Assembly (NCBI GenBank): GCA_020216965.1 | Contig: JAIWOJ010000003.1 | Location: forward strand, 1-19,229 | DNA from: Prosthecobacter sp. | GTDB taxonomy: Bacteria; Verrucomicrobiota; Verrucomicrobiia; Verrucomicrobiales; Verrucomicrobiaceae | Direction of reading: 5' to 3' | DNA: 19,229 nt | In this document: piece by piece, positions 1 to 6,383 of the stretch | Position numbering within the stretch: the first letter of the stretch is position 1 | How the letters are laid out: every line of letters begins with the position of its first letter | The notes under the pieces: generated by a model | The model's input: the letters and a program-made list of their open reading frames with translations, nothing else | The model's database searches: none | Told to the model about the DNA's origin: nothing | Translations under genes and position numbers: made by a program

Positions 1-155
1 ACACTAGCAGTAGGGGTGGATTCGCGCACGTGTGCTGTGATAATATCGCCCACATAGGCAAATCGTGTGTTTTTTTTGCCCAACACACCGATCATCTCTG
101 CCATACGGGCACCGGTGTTGTCAGCGACCGGGATTGAAGACTCCATTTGAAGCAT
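1..155 (-). CDS. rplN: 50S ribosomal protein L14, N-terminal part (cut by window edge)
   Basis: The first 51 codons of L14 are visible. The protein starts MLQMESSIPVADNTGAR and continues through VLGKKNTRFAYVGDIITAHV, which matches the conserved L14 start (M-I/L-Q...VADN-S/T-GAR and the YANVGDII-like strand). L14 is a small beta-barrel protein of the large subunit. It contacts 16S rRNA helix 14 at the subunit interface and is the binding site for the silencing factor RsfS. The ATG at 155 is supported by a strong TGGAGGA Shine-Dalgarno 7 nt upstream. It follows rpsQ after 54 nt, as in the standard S10/spc order. The C-terminal half and rplX, if present, lie outside the window. Confidence 0.96.
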   Translation of the reverse strand, partial: MLQMESSIPVADNTGARMAEMIGVLGKKNTRFAYVGDIITAHVRESTPTAS

Positions 156-162
156 TGCGGGT

Positions 163-168
163 TCCTCC
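163..168 (-). promoter_or_regulatory. Shine-Dalgarno of rplN
   Basis: On the minus strand GGAGGA lies 7 nt before the ATG at 155. It is one of the few strong Shine-Dalgarno sequences in this operon and fixes the rplN start. Confidence 0.85.
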
Positions 169-209
169 AGGAAGGGTAAGGGGGTTTAGAAAATAAATAA
201 CGGTAAAGA

Positions 210-488
210 TCAGTGCTTGAGAACTTCCACAAGATTCCAACGCTTTAGCTTACTAAGAGGCCGAGTTTCAGCGATAAGGACTTTATCCCCCTCTTTCGCC
301 TGACCATTTTCATCATGCGCATAAAACTTTGACGTTTTGCGGACAATTTTCTTAAACTGAGCATGCGGAACACGGCGCTCTACCTCTACTACAATGGTTT
401 TGTTCATTTTGTCAGAAACAACCACGCCGACGCGGGTCTTCTGCACGGGAGCCTTGGCTGGGGCCGGGGCAATTGCTGTATCGCTCAT
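210..488 (-). CDS. rpsQ: 30S ribosomal protein S17
   Basis: S17 is a primary 16S rRNA-binding OB-fold protein in the body of the small subunit. The 92-residue product has the family signature [12 protein letters not shown] followed by [14 protein letters not shown] and the C-terminal [11 protein letters not shown] block. It is slightly longer than the roughly 84-residue E. coli protein because of an Ala/Pro-rich N-terminal extension (residues 3-15). The ATG at 488 is the only start that keeps the operon spacing sensible. There is no clear Shine-Dalgarno before it. Gaps are 41 nt from rpmC and 54 nt to rplN. Confidence 0.97.
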   Translation of the reverse strand: MSDTAIAPAPAKAPVQKTRVGVVVSDKMNKTIVVEVERRVPHAQFKKIVRKTSKFYAHDENGQAKEGDKVLIAETRPLSKLKRWNLVEVLKH

Positions 489-529
489 GATGCTTCGTTC
501 AGTTCTAAAAATGGGTTAGGAAAATACGC

Positions 530-736
530 TTAGGCTGCTTTTGAAGGAGTTTGCGTGCGCTGAGTGATAAGGGTCTCGATTCTAGCTACTTCTCGACGCA
601 GAACACGGAGACGAGCAGGGTTTTCCAGTTGACCGATCTGTTGTTGCACACGCAAGTTAAGCATTTCTTGTCTGAGTTCACGCTTACGTGCACCAAGCTC
701 TTCTACAGAAAGCTCACGGAGTTCTTTGATTTTCAT
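530..736 (-). CDS. rpmC: 50S ribosomal protein L29
   Basis: L29 is a small all-helical protein beside the exit tunnel. Together with L23 it forms part of the docking area for trigger factor and SRP. The 68-residue product begins MKIKELRELSVEEL and carries the typical second helix (LENPARLRVLRREVARIET). Length is normal for the family. The short Thr/Pro/Ser tail after residue 59 is not conserved. It lies 19 nt after rplP and 41 nt before rpsQ. The upstream sequence (minus strand, 737-755) has no Shine-Dalgarno, so translation may depend on re-initiation from rplP or a leaderless-like mode. Confidence 0.96.
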   Translation of the reverse strand: MKIKELRELSVEELGARKRELRQEMLNLRVQQQIGQLENPARLRVLRREVARIETLITQRTQTPSKAA

Positions 737-755
737 CGTTCAAAAGTGTTGATTA

Positions 756-1175
756 TTAGTGGCTGATGGCTCGCGTGACAAAACGTGTGCGGAAGCCAAG
801 CTTGTTAGCTGCAAGTCGACAAGCATCTCTTGCAGTAGCCTCATTCACGCCAGAAATTTCAAACAGCATGTGTCCAGGAAGGATGACGGAAACCCAGAAT
901 TCAGGGGAACCTTTGCCCTTACCCATACGTGTCTCAGGAGGCCGGGCTGTAACAGGCTTGTGCGGAAACACGCGGATAAAGACTTTCCCTTTGCGCTTCA
1001 GGAAGCGAGTAATTGCAACACGGCAGGCCTCAATTTGGTTGTTCTTCAACCAGCCACGTTCTAGAACCTGGAGCCCATAGTCACCGAAGTCCAGTTTATT
1101 GGCGCTAGTGGCATTGCCTGCGCGGCTGCCTCGCTGAGTTTTACGGTATTTAACGCGACTTGGAAGAAGGGCCAT
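756..1175 (-). CDS. rplP: 50S ribosomal protein L16
   Basis: L16 binds 23S rRNA and helps organise the A-site tRNA region and the 5S rRNA neighbourhood. The 139-residue product starts [16 protein letters not shown] and has the hallmark [19 protein letters not shown] segment around residues 77-95. Length is within a few residues of E. coli L16 (136). The ATG at 1175 fits homologues, but no Shine-Dalgarno precedes it. It is 34 nt downstream of rpsC and 19 nt upstream of rpmC, the normal order. Confidence 0.97.
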   Translation of the reverse strand: MALLPSRVKYRKTQRGSRAGNATSANKLDFGDYGLQVLERGWLKNNQIEACRVAITRFLKRKGKVFIRVFPHKPVTARPPETRMGKGKGSPEFWVSVILPGHMLFEISGVNEATARDACRLAANKLGFRTRFVTRAISH

Positions 1176-1209
1176 AGCTTTATGATGAAATCAGTTGTAA
1201 GAGACTAGA

Positions 1210-2004
1210 TTATTCAGCGGTCGTAGGCTGAGGTACCGTGTTTTCTAAGGGAGCATCCGCCGTTGCCTCAGAACGTTGAGGGCGAGCTGCGCGCTCACCG
1301 CGCCGGGCTGGGCCGCCACGATCGTCACGTTCACGGCGCTCACGGCGCTCACGGCGCGGAGCTGTTGAGGTTCCTTCTCCTGCATTGCCACGGTTCAGCC
1401 ACACTTTAACTCCAATGATGCCATAAACAGTCTTGGCTTCATGAAATCCATAATCAATCGGTATACGGAGCGTCTGAAGAGGAACTTTGCCCTGGCGGTA
1501 CCATTCGGCACGTGCAATATCGGCTCCACCAAGACGGCCTGCCACACGAATTCGGATGCCGTCTGCACCAAGATCCATTGCTGTCTGCACAGCACGCTTC
1601 ATAGCGCGACGGAAAGAAATACGGCGCTCAAGCTGCACGGCTACACCCTCCGCGACAAGCTGTGCATCAATCTCTGGCTGTTTGATCTCAAAAATGTCGA
1701 TTTTGACCTGCTTGCCACCGCACATCTGAGAGATGTATTGGCTCATTACCTCGATTTCTTGACCGCGCTTTCCAATGACAAGACCAGGACGTGCTGTGTG
1801 TAGGGTGACGCGCACCTGATTCCAAGCACGTTCAATCACAATTTTGGACAGTGCGGCACCATTAAGCTTTTCCTTCAAATAATTGCGGATTGCTATGTCA
1901 CTATGCAAGGAATCTGCAAACTCCTTGCCTGTGGCAAACCACTTGGAGCGCCAGTCTTTGGAGACTGCAAGGCGGAAGCCGATCGGATTAACTTTCTGTC
2001 CCAT
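1210..2004 (-). CDS. rpsC: 30S ribosomal protein S3, with long basic/acidic C-terminal tail
   Basis: S3 lines the mRNA entry channel of the 30S head and contributes to ribosomal helicase activity. The product begins [12 protein letters not shown] and has the N-terminal KH domain with the loop [13 protein letters not shown] (GKRG). It then has the S3 C-terminal domain ending near [23 protein letters not shown] and VKVWLNRG. At 264 residues it is about 30 longer than E. coli S3 (233). The surplus is a low-complexity tail from about residue 207, rich in Arg, Glu, Pro and Ala, including a short RRE repeat coded by a tandem 9-mer. There is no clear Shine-Dalgarno. It lies 24 nt after rplV. Confidence 0.97.
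   Translation of the reverse strand: MGQKVNPIGFRLAVSKDWRSKWFATGKEFADSLHSDIAIRNYLKEKLNGAALSKIVIERAWNQVRVTLHTARPGLVIGKRGQEIEVMSQYISQMCGGKQVKIDIFEIKQPEIDAQLVAEGVAVQLERRISFRRAMKRAVQTAMDLGADGIRIRVAGRLGGADIARAEWYRQGKVPLQTLRIPIDYGFHEAKTVYGIIGVKVWLNRGNAGEGTSTAPRRERRERRERDDRGGPARRGERAARPQRSEATADAPLENTVPQPTTAE
1331..1357 (-). repeat. Tandem 9-bp repeat in the rpsC tail
   Basis: Three perfect head-to-tail copies of the 9-mer TCACGGCGC (plus-strand reading) lie in the part of rpsC that encodes the charged tail. In frame they give repeated Arg-Arg-Glu units. The length is a multiple of 3, so gain or loss of a copy would keep the frame. Confidence 0.85.
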
Positions 2005-2028
2005 GAGTGTGCGTATTGTGAAGGGTGA

Positions 2029-2412
2029 TTATTCGTCGGACGATGCCTTCGTTTTCTTGGCTGGCTTTTCTGGCCCTGTAGGCTTATCACCAATGACTAC
2101 GGTGATGTGCGTCATCCGCTTTTTGATAGAGGAAGCAGAACCGCGAGCGCGAGGCATGATACGTTTAAGTGCTGGCCCTGGGGTAGCAACTGCACTGGCC
2201 ACGATCATTTCTTCAGGATCCAGTTCAAAATTATTGCTGGCATCAGCAATCGCTGAACGGAGAACCTTACCGACAAGAAATGCAGCCTTCTTAGGAGTGA
2301 AGTCGAGCACACTAAGAGCCTGAGAAACAGGCATTCCGGTGATAGCACGTGTGACTTGTCGCGCTTTCTGTGATGAGATGCGAGCGTATTTGTAGGTGGA
2401 TCTTACTTCCAT
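2029..2412 (-). CDS. rplV: 50S ribosomal protein L22
   Basis: L22 is a globular 23S-binding protein whose long beta-hairpin lines the nascent-peptide tunnel. The 127-residue product starts MEVRSTYKYARISSQKAR. The hairpin region PRARGSASSIKKRMTHITVV is intact and contains no obvious macrolide-resistance type deletion. The tail after ITVVIGD is Lys/Pro-rich (KPTGPEKPAKKTKASSDE) and makes it longer than E. coli L22 (110). I chose the ATG at 2412 over an in-frame TTG at 2418 because homologues start at this Met. Neither has a Shine-Dalgarno. In most bacteria rplV directly follows rpsS. Here the gene at 2429-3211 intervenes, ending 16 nt before this start. Confidence 0.96.
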   Translation of the reverse strand: MEVRSTYKYARISSQKARQVTRAITGMPVSQALSVLDFTPKKAAFLVGKVLRSAIADASNNFELDPEEMIVASAVATPGPALKRIMPRARGSASSIKKRMTHITVVIGDKPTGPEKPAKKTKASSDE

Positions 2413-2428
2413 AAACAAAGTGGATAAT

Positions 2429-3211
2429 TTAACGATTGATTGCTACTCGGGCGCGGTCACCTACACGAACCGGATTGGTTGCGGAGGCTAATTCTTGCAC
2501 TACGGCACCGCTTACAGAGCTGCGCACTTCTGTGATAAGAACTTTGGCAATGGGTTTATCCTCTCGGAAGATCTCGAAGGGCATACCTGGCTTGATACCA
2601 TCACGCGCCCCAGCGCCGATCACTGCTATGCCAAGCTCATTTTTTAAGCTCACAACCCGTGTATCTTGTAAAGCCGACGTTGGCATGACTTCATCGTTGG
2701 CACGAGATGTTGCGCTCGCTAGAGTTGCTTCAGCTTTGACCAAAGCTTTCTGCAATCGGTCACCAGTGACAGGGTCTGGACTTTGGACCGTCTTTGCAAA
2801 AGCTAGCGAAGCTTCTGCTAATTCCATGAGGCTATCGGCTAGCTTTTGCCGAGAGGACTCTGCCAGACGCAAATCTCCCAGGGCAGATAATAAGCGATCT
2901 TGAGTTTGCTCACGATTGCTTTCCAATGCGGCTATGCCTAAGCCCTCTAGTAAGCTGCGGAGACGCTCATACCTTTCCTTGAGTTCTTGTGCCTCTTGAT
3001 TTGAAGCCGCTGCGCTCTGAGCTAATGCCTCATTTTTATCTTTAGCTGCTGCTAGCTGTGCCTCGAGAGCTTGGATTTTCTGAGCTGCTACTTGCAGGGT
3101 CGTATTAAGCTCTTGAAGTTCGAATGCGGTCTGTGCTCGCAAGCTACTCAGCAGTAGAGCTGCGATGAGCAGCGCTACTATTGGAATAGACTTGGAGACG
3201 CTTAAGTTCAT
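2429..3211 (-). CDS. Unrecognised exported coiled-coil protein inside the S10 operon
   Basis: I do not recognise this 260-residue protein as a ribosomal or translation factor. Residues 1-26 look like a signal peptide: Lys7, a hydrophobic core over roughly 9-22, and a possible cleavage after LRA26. Residues 28-90 are a strong predicted coiled coil rich in Leu, Gln, Ala and Glu. Residues 95-170 are also helical. Residues 184-258 form a separate Gly/Val-rich, probably beta-barrel domain (GIKPGMPFEIFRED...KVLITEV...VRVGDRARV). The mature protein should therefore be periplasmic or membrane-tethered. It lies in the same direction as its neighbours, 26 nt after rpsS and 16 nt before rplV, so it is almost certainly co-transcribed. 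Base composition resembles the flanking ribosomal genes, which argues against a recent insertion. No Shine-Dalgarno is visible. The ATG at 3211 is chosen because it gives the signal peptide. Function is unknown. Confidence 0.85.
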   Translation of the reverse strand: MNLSVSKSIPIVALLIAALLLSSLRAQTAFELQELNTTLQVAAQKIQALEAQLAAAKDKNEALAQSAAASNQEAQELKERYERLRSLLEGLGIAALESNREQTQDRLLSALGDLRLAESSRQKLADSLMELAEASLAFAKTVQSPDPVTGDRLQKALVKAEATLASATSRANDEVMPTSALQDTRVVSLKNELGIAVIGAGARDGIKPGMPFEIFREDKPIAKVLITEVRSSVSGAVVQELASATNPVRVGDRARVAINR

Positions 3212-3237
3212 GATTCGGTAGCTCAGGAATGCAATAA

Positions 3238-3519
3238 TTACTTAGCAGCTTTTACCGTGTGAGCGCCGTGACCTTTGAAGACACGCGTGAGCGCGAATTC
3301 ACCAAGCCGGTGACCAACCATATTTTCAGTGACATAGACACTCACGAAATCCTTACCATTGTGGACAAGGAAGGTATGGCCCACGAGGTCTGGGGTAATC
3401 ATCGAAGACCGTGCCCAGGTTTTGATAGGGCGCTTTGCGCCTTTGGATTCATTCATCTTATCCACCTTGTCGAGCAGAGCCTGCTGGACAAAAGGACCTT
3501 TTTTGAGGGAGCGTGGCAT
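3238..3519 (-). CDS. rpsS: 30S ribosomal protein S19
   Basis: S19 sits in the 30S head next to S13 and contacts the A-site finger and tRNA. The 93-residue product has the invariant start [11 protein letters not shown], the [21 protein letters not shown] block and the [13 protein letters not shown] motif. Length is standard (E. coli 92). It follows rplB after 21 nt with no Shine-Dalgarno. Downstream, 26 nt away, is the exported coiled-coil gene rather than the expected rplV. Confidence 0.97.
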   Translation of the reverse strand: MPRSLKKGPFVQQALLDKVDKMNESKGAKRPIKTWARSSMITPDLVGHTFLVHNGKDFVSVYVTENMVGHRLGEFALTRVFKGHGAHTVKAAK

Positions 3520-3540
3520 GGATCAGGAAACAGGGGTAGG

Positions 3541-4380
3541 TTACTTCTTAGCGTGACGAGTTTGCACGATCAGTTTGTTTGTGGCCTTCTTTTTGTTACG
3601 GGTCTTTTCACCTTTCGCATGTCCCCACGGGCTCAAGAGGTGCTGACGACCACCACCAGACTTCGATCTTCCCTCACCACCGCCATTCGGGTGGTCGATA
3701 GGGTTCATGCACATGCCGCGAACAGTTGGACGAGTGCCCTTCCAGCGCGTCCGGCCTGCCTTGCCAGAAACTACGTTCATATGTTCACTATTTCCTACCG
3801 CGCCAATAGTAGCATAGCATTCTGCATGAATTTTCCGCACTTCTCCTGATGGCATGCGTACTAAGGCATATTCACCCTCGCGGTTGGAAAGAATAGCAGC
3901 TTGACCCGCTGCTCGAGCAGCAACTCCACCTTGGCCGCGCACTAATTCTACGTTGTGTATGCTGGTTCCAAGAGGAATTTTGCGAAGCGGAAGTGCGTTG
4001 CCGATTTCAGGAGCAGCTTTCTCACCAGCCATGACGGTAGCTCCTACGTTCAAGGCAGCGGGGGCTAAGATGTAGGCTTTTTGGCCGTCTTTATACTCAA
4101 TCAGGGCTATACGTGCCGAGCGGTTAGGATCGTATTCGATGGCAACAACTTTAGCAGCTTCATCACGCCGCTCACGCTTGAAATCAATGAGACGATAACG
4201 GCGAACAGCACCACCTCCGATATGGCGGCAAGTAATACGTCCAGTGTTATTACGACCACCGGATTTACGGAGTGCTACTGTTAAAGCGCGCTCGGGCTTA
4301 TCTTTAGTGATCTCTTCAAAAGAGTTCCACTCCTTGTAGCGGTTCGATGGGGTATTGGGCTTGAAAGTTTTCAGCGCCAT
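3541..4380 (-). CDS. rplB: 50S ribosomal protein L2
   Basis: L2 is a primary 23S rRNA-binding protein needed for subunit association and peptidyl-transferase assembly. The 279-residue product has the N-terminal [11 protein letters not shown], the OB-fold segment [15 protein letters not shown], the SH3-like part [19 protein letters not shown], and the C-terminal loop [19 protein letters not shown]. The first loop His, which aligns with His229 of E. coli L2, is present. The second His of the usual DHPHGGGEGR is Asn here. Length is close to E. coli (273). The ATG at 4380 is preceded by AGAGGA with 8-nt spacing. Gaps are 44 nt from rplW and 21 nt to rpsS. Confidence 0.97.
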   Translation of the reverse strand: MALKTFKPNTPSNRYKEWNSFEEITKDKPERALTVALRKSGGRNNTGRITCRHIGGGAVRRYRLIDFKRERRDEAAKVVAIEYDPNRSARIALIEYKDGQKAYILAPAALNVGATVMAGEKAAPEIGNALPLRKIPLGTSIHNVELVRGQGGVAARAAGQAAILSNREGEYALVRMPSGEVRKIHAECYATIGAVGNSEHMNVVSGKAGRTRWKGTRPTVRGMCMNPIDHPNGGGEGRSKSGGGRQHLLSPWGHAKGEKTRNKKKATNKLIVQTRHAKK

Positions 4381-4424
4381 AGCTTAGATCCTCTAGGTTA
4401 AGATTTCAGAACCGGGTTGGGAAG

Positions 4425-4712
4425 TTAGACGAGGTCGAGTCGTTCGCCTTCTTTTAAGCGCACGATCGCTTTTTTGTAATGAATGGTGCGACCTGCATCA
4501 GCACGACGTTCACGTCGAGACTTGCCATCAAAAGTAGCCGTGCGAACTGCAGCGACTTTTTTGCCAAAGTGTTTCTCAACTGCTGACTTGATCTCAATTT
4601 TGTTCGCAGCGCGGTCAACAATGAAAACATACTCATTGTTTTCTTCGCCAAGGCGCGTGGCTTTCTCGCTCAGGCGGATGGTCTTGATCACAGAATGTGG
4701 GTCTTGTGGCAT
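4425..4712 (-). CDS. rplW: 50S ribosomal protein L23
   Basis: L23 sits at the exit tunnel and is the main docking site for trigger factor and SRP. The 95-residue product has the typical TIRLSEKATRL start, the central EYVFIVDRAANKIEIKSAVE strand-helix unit and KVAAVRTATFDGK. Length is close to E. coli L23 (100). The start at 4712 is only 2 nt from the rplD stop. Its AGGAGG Shine-Dalgarno (4723-4728) lies inside the last codons of rplD, so the two are almost certainly translationally coupled. Confidence 0.96.
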   Translation of the reverse strand: MPQDPHSVIKTIRLSEKATRLGEENNEYVFIVDRAANKIEIKSAVEKHFGKKVAAVRTATFDGKSRRERRADAGRTIHYKKAIVRLKEGERLDLV

Positions 4713-4714
4713 GG

Positions 4715-5323
4715 TCAGGCGGTCCTCCTAGCAAGGGTTTCAAGGGCTTCTTGGGTGACCAGCACCTGTGGGTAATTCAGGAGCTGCTCTGCATTCACAT
4801 CATCAGCGGAGATGAGCTGCACACTCTGCACATTGCGAGCAGCGCGAAAGGTAGTATCGTCAAAAGAACCAATCACCAGAAGCTTTTCGGCGCTGGAAAG
4901 AGATTTGACTGTGCTAACGAAGCTTTTGGTCTTACCATCAACAATTGACAATCCAGGAATGGTAAGAACAGCCCCATCTTTGATTCGGGCAGTCAATGCT
5001 GTACGCAGAGCCAATTTGCGTGTAGCTTTGGTTGTCTTCTTTGCCCAGATCGTCGTGTTACGAGGGCCAAAAACTACGCCACCACCACTCCAGATAGGGG
5101 AGCGCTTCGAGCCCATACGCGCGTTTCCAGTTCCTTTTTGGTTCCAGAGTTTTTTTCCAGAACCCGCGACTTCTGAACGATTTTTCGTGTGCGCGTTACC
5201 TTGACGGCGGTTAGCTCGGTAAGCCACGACGGTCTCGTGAAGAGCCTGCTTGCCCTTGTGGCCTTCCACAAGATTCAAGTTCGCTTGCTTCGCGGCATCT
5301 AGTGAGAGAACGATAGCTGACAT
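4715..5323 (-). CDS. rplD: 50S ribosomal protein L4
   Basis: L4 is an early-assembly 23S-binding protein with a long loop reaching the tunnel constriction. In E. coli it also represses the S10 operon. The 202-residue product (E. coli 201) has the core VVAYRANRRQGNAHTK, the tunnel loop GNARMGSKRSPIWSGGGVVFGP and the C-terminal LISADDVNAEQLLNYPQVLVT. The ATG at 5323 is preceded by AGGAG about 12 nt upstream. The last codons encode ARRTA and double as the rplW ribosome-binding site. Whether L4 autoregulates here cannot be seen. The only gap before rpsJ is 41 nt, too short for an E. coli-style S10 leader. Confidence 0.97.
   Translation of the reverse strand: MSAIVLSLDAAKQANLNLVEGHKGKQALHETVVAYRANRRQGNAHTKNRSEVAGSGKKLWNQKGTGNARMGSKRSPIWSGGGVVFGPRNTTIWAKKTTKATRKLALRTALTARIKDGAVLTIPGLSIVDGKTKSFVSTVKSLSSAEKLLVIGSFDDTTFRAARNVQSVQLISADDVNAEQLLNYPQVLVTQEALETLARRTA
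4723..4728 (-). promoter_or_regulatory. Shine-Dalgarno of rplW within the rplD coding end
   Basis: AGGAGG on the minus strand is 10 nt before the rplW ATG and also forms two consecutive Arg codons (AGG AGG) of rplD. This is a direct sign of translational coupling between L4 and L23. Confidence 0.85.
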
Positions 5324-5343
5324 AGTTGATATTTTCTCCTGTG

Positions 5344-5997
5344 TTATTTACCAGCAGGTGCGGGTTTCTTCTTGGCGGGACGCACGACGATAATGCTACC
5401 TTTATTGCCAGGGATTGAACCACTGATGAGCAACAAGCCATCTTCGGGTCGGCTTTGAATTACTTTCAGATTCTGTGTTGTAACACGCTCCACGCCATCA
5501 TGACCTGGCATTTTTTGGTTTTTCCAGACCAGACCAGGTGTCAAACGACAACCGATAGAACCAGGACGACGGTGCATCATATGACCATGAGTCGCGGGCT
5601 GACCACCAAAGTTCCAGCGCTTCATCACACCCTGAAAACCTTTGCCTTTGGTAGTGCCAATCACATCGACCCATTGGCCTGAAGTGAAGAGATCTGCTTT
5701 GAGTTCAGTTTCCGTCGCTGGCAGTTGCTCGTCAGAATCAAAGCGAAATTCTTTCACGATACGCTTTGGTGAGCATCCATGCTTCTTGAAGTGCCCAAGC
5801 AATGGCTTATTTATGCGAGCTTCTTTTTGATCTCCATAACCAACTTGGACGGCGCTGTAACCATCTTTGCCGGATTTCTGTTTGACCTGAATAACTTTGT
5901 TCCCGGAAACATCGACAACGGTGACGGCAATGGCCTCCCCTTTATCGGTGTACACTTTAGTCATTCCGAGTTTCTTTCCAATCAAGCCGAGTGCCAT
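5344..5997 (-). CDS. rplC: 50S ribosomal protein L3
   Basis: L3 is one of the two assembly-initiator proteins of the large subunit and sends a loop towards the peptidyl-transferase centre. The 217-residue product begins MALGLIGKKLGMTKVY and contains the signature KGKGFQGVMKRWNFGGQPATHG followed by HRRPGSIG and KMPGHDG. The Gln in FGGQPATHG aligns with the Gln methylated in E. coli L3. An in-frame TTG at 6021 would add eight residues. The ATG at 5997 is preferred because GGAGGA lies 7 nt upstream and homologues start here. It follows rpsJ by 36 nt. Confidence 0.97.
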   Translation of the reverse strand: MALGLIGKKLGMTKVYTDKGEAIAVTVVDVSGNKVIQVKQKSGKDGYSAVQVGYGDQKEARINKPLLGHFKKHGCSPKRIVKEFRFDSDEQLPATETELKADLFTSGQWVDVIGTTKGKGFQGVMKRWNFGGQPATHGHMMHRRPGSIGCRLTPGLVWKNQKMPGHDGVERVTTQNLKVIQSRPEDGLLLISGSIPGNKGSIIVVRPAKKKPAPAGK

Positions 5998-6004
5998 GGT
6001 GGTA

Positions 6005-6010
6005 TCCTCC
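6005..6010 (-). promoter_or_regulatory. Shine-Dalgarno that fixes the rplC start
   Basis: GGAGGA on the minus strand (within AGGAGGA) is 7 nt before the ATG at 5997. This decides that start over the upstream TTG at 6021. Confidence 0.85.
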
Positions 6011-6033
6011 TGTAGGGTCAAATGGGTAGGGGT

Positions 6034-6342
6034 TTAGATCTTGATGGTGATGTCCACGCCAGAAGGGAGATTGAGCTTTTTTAGCTCATCCACAGTGCGT
6101 GAAGTAGGATCAACGATATCAAGGAGACGCTTGTGCGTACGGATTTCGAACTGATCCATGGACTTTTTATCCACATGCGGTGAACGGTTCACGGTGAATT
6201 TTTCGATCCGGGTCGGCAGTGGAATTGGACCTGCCACCTTGGCGCCCGTGCGCTTGGCGGTCTCTACGATATCTGCCGTGCTTTTATCAAGCGTGCGATA
6301 GTCATAGGCGCGGAGGCGAATGCGAATTTTTTGATTGTTCAT
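6034..6342 (-). CDS. rpsJ: 30S ribosomal protein S10 (NusE)
   Basis: S10 is a 30S head protein that also acts, as NusE, with NusB and NusG in transcription antitermination and transcription-translation coupling. The 102-residue product (E. coli 103) has [45 protein letters not shown] and the C-terminal [11 protein letters not shown]. The ATG at 6342 is standard. No convincing Shine-Dalgarno precedes it. It follows fusA by only 41 nt with no tuf between, so str and S10 genes appear to form one continuous unit. Confidence 0.97.
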   Translation of the reverse strand: MNNQKIRIRLRAYDYRTLDKSTADIVETAKRTGAKVAGPIPLPTRIEKFTVNRSPHVDKKSMDQFEIRTHKRLLDIVDPTSRTVDELKKLNLPSGVDITIKI

Positions 6343-6383
6343 GGCTTGTGTCCGTCTTGAAAATATTCTTACTGAAGGGTAGA

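Noticed and set aside
1441..1803. Plus-strand frame opposite rpsC
   Set aside because: Antisense shadow of a conserved ribosomal gene; no motif.
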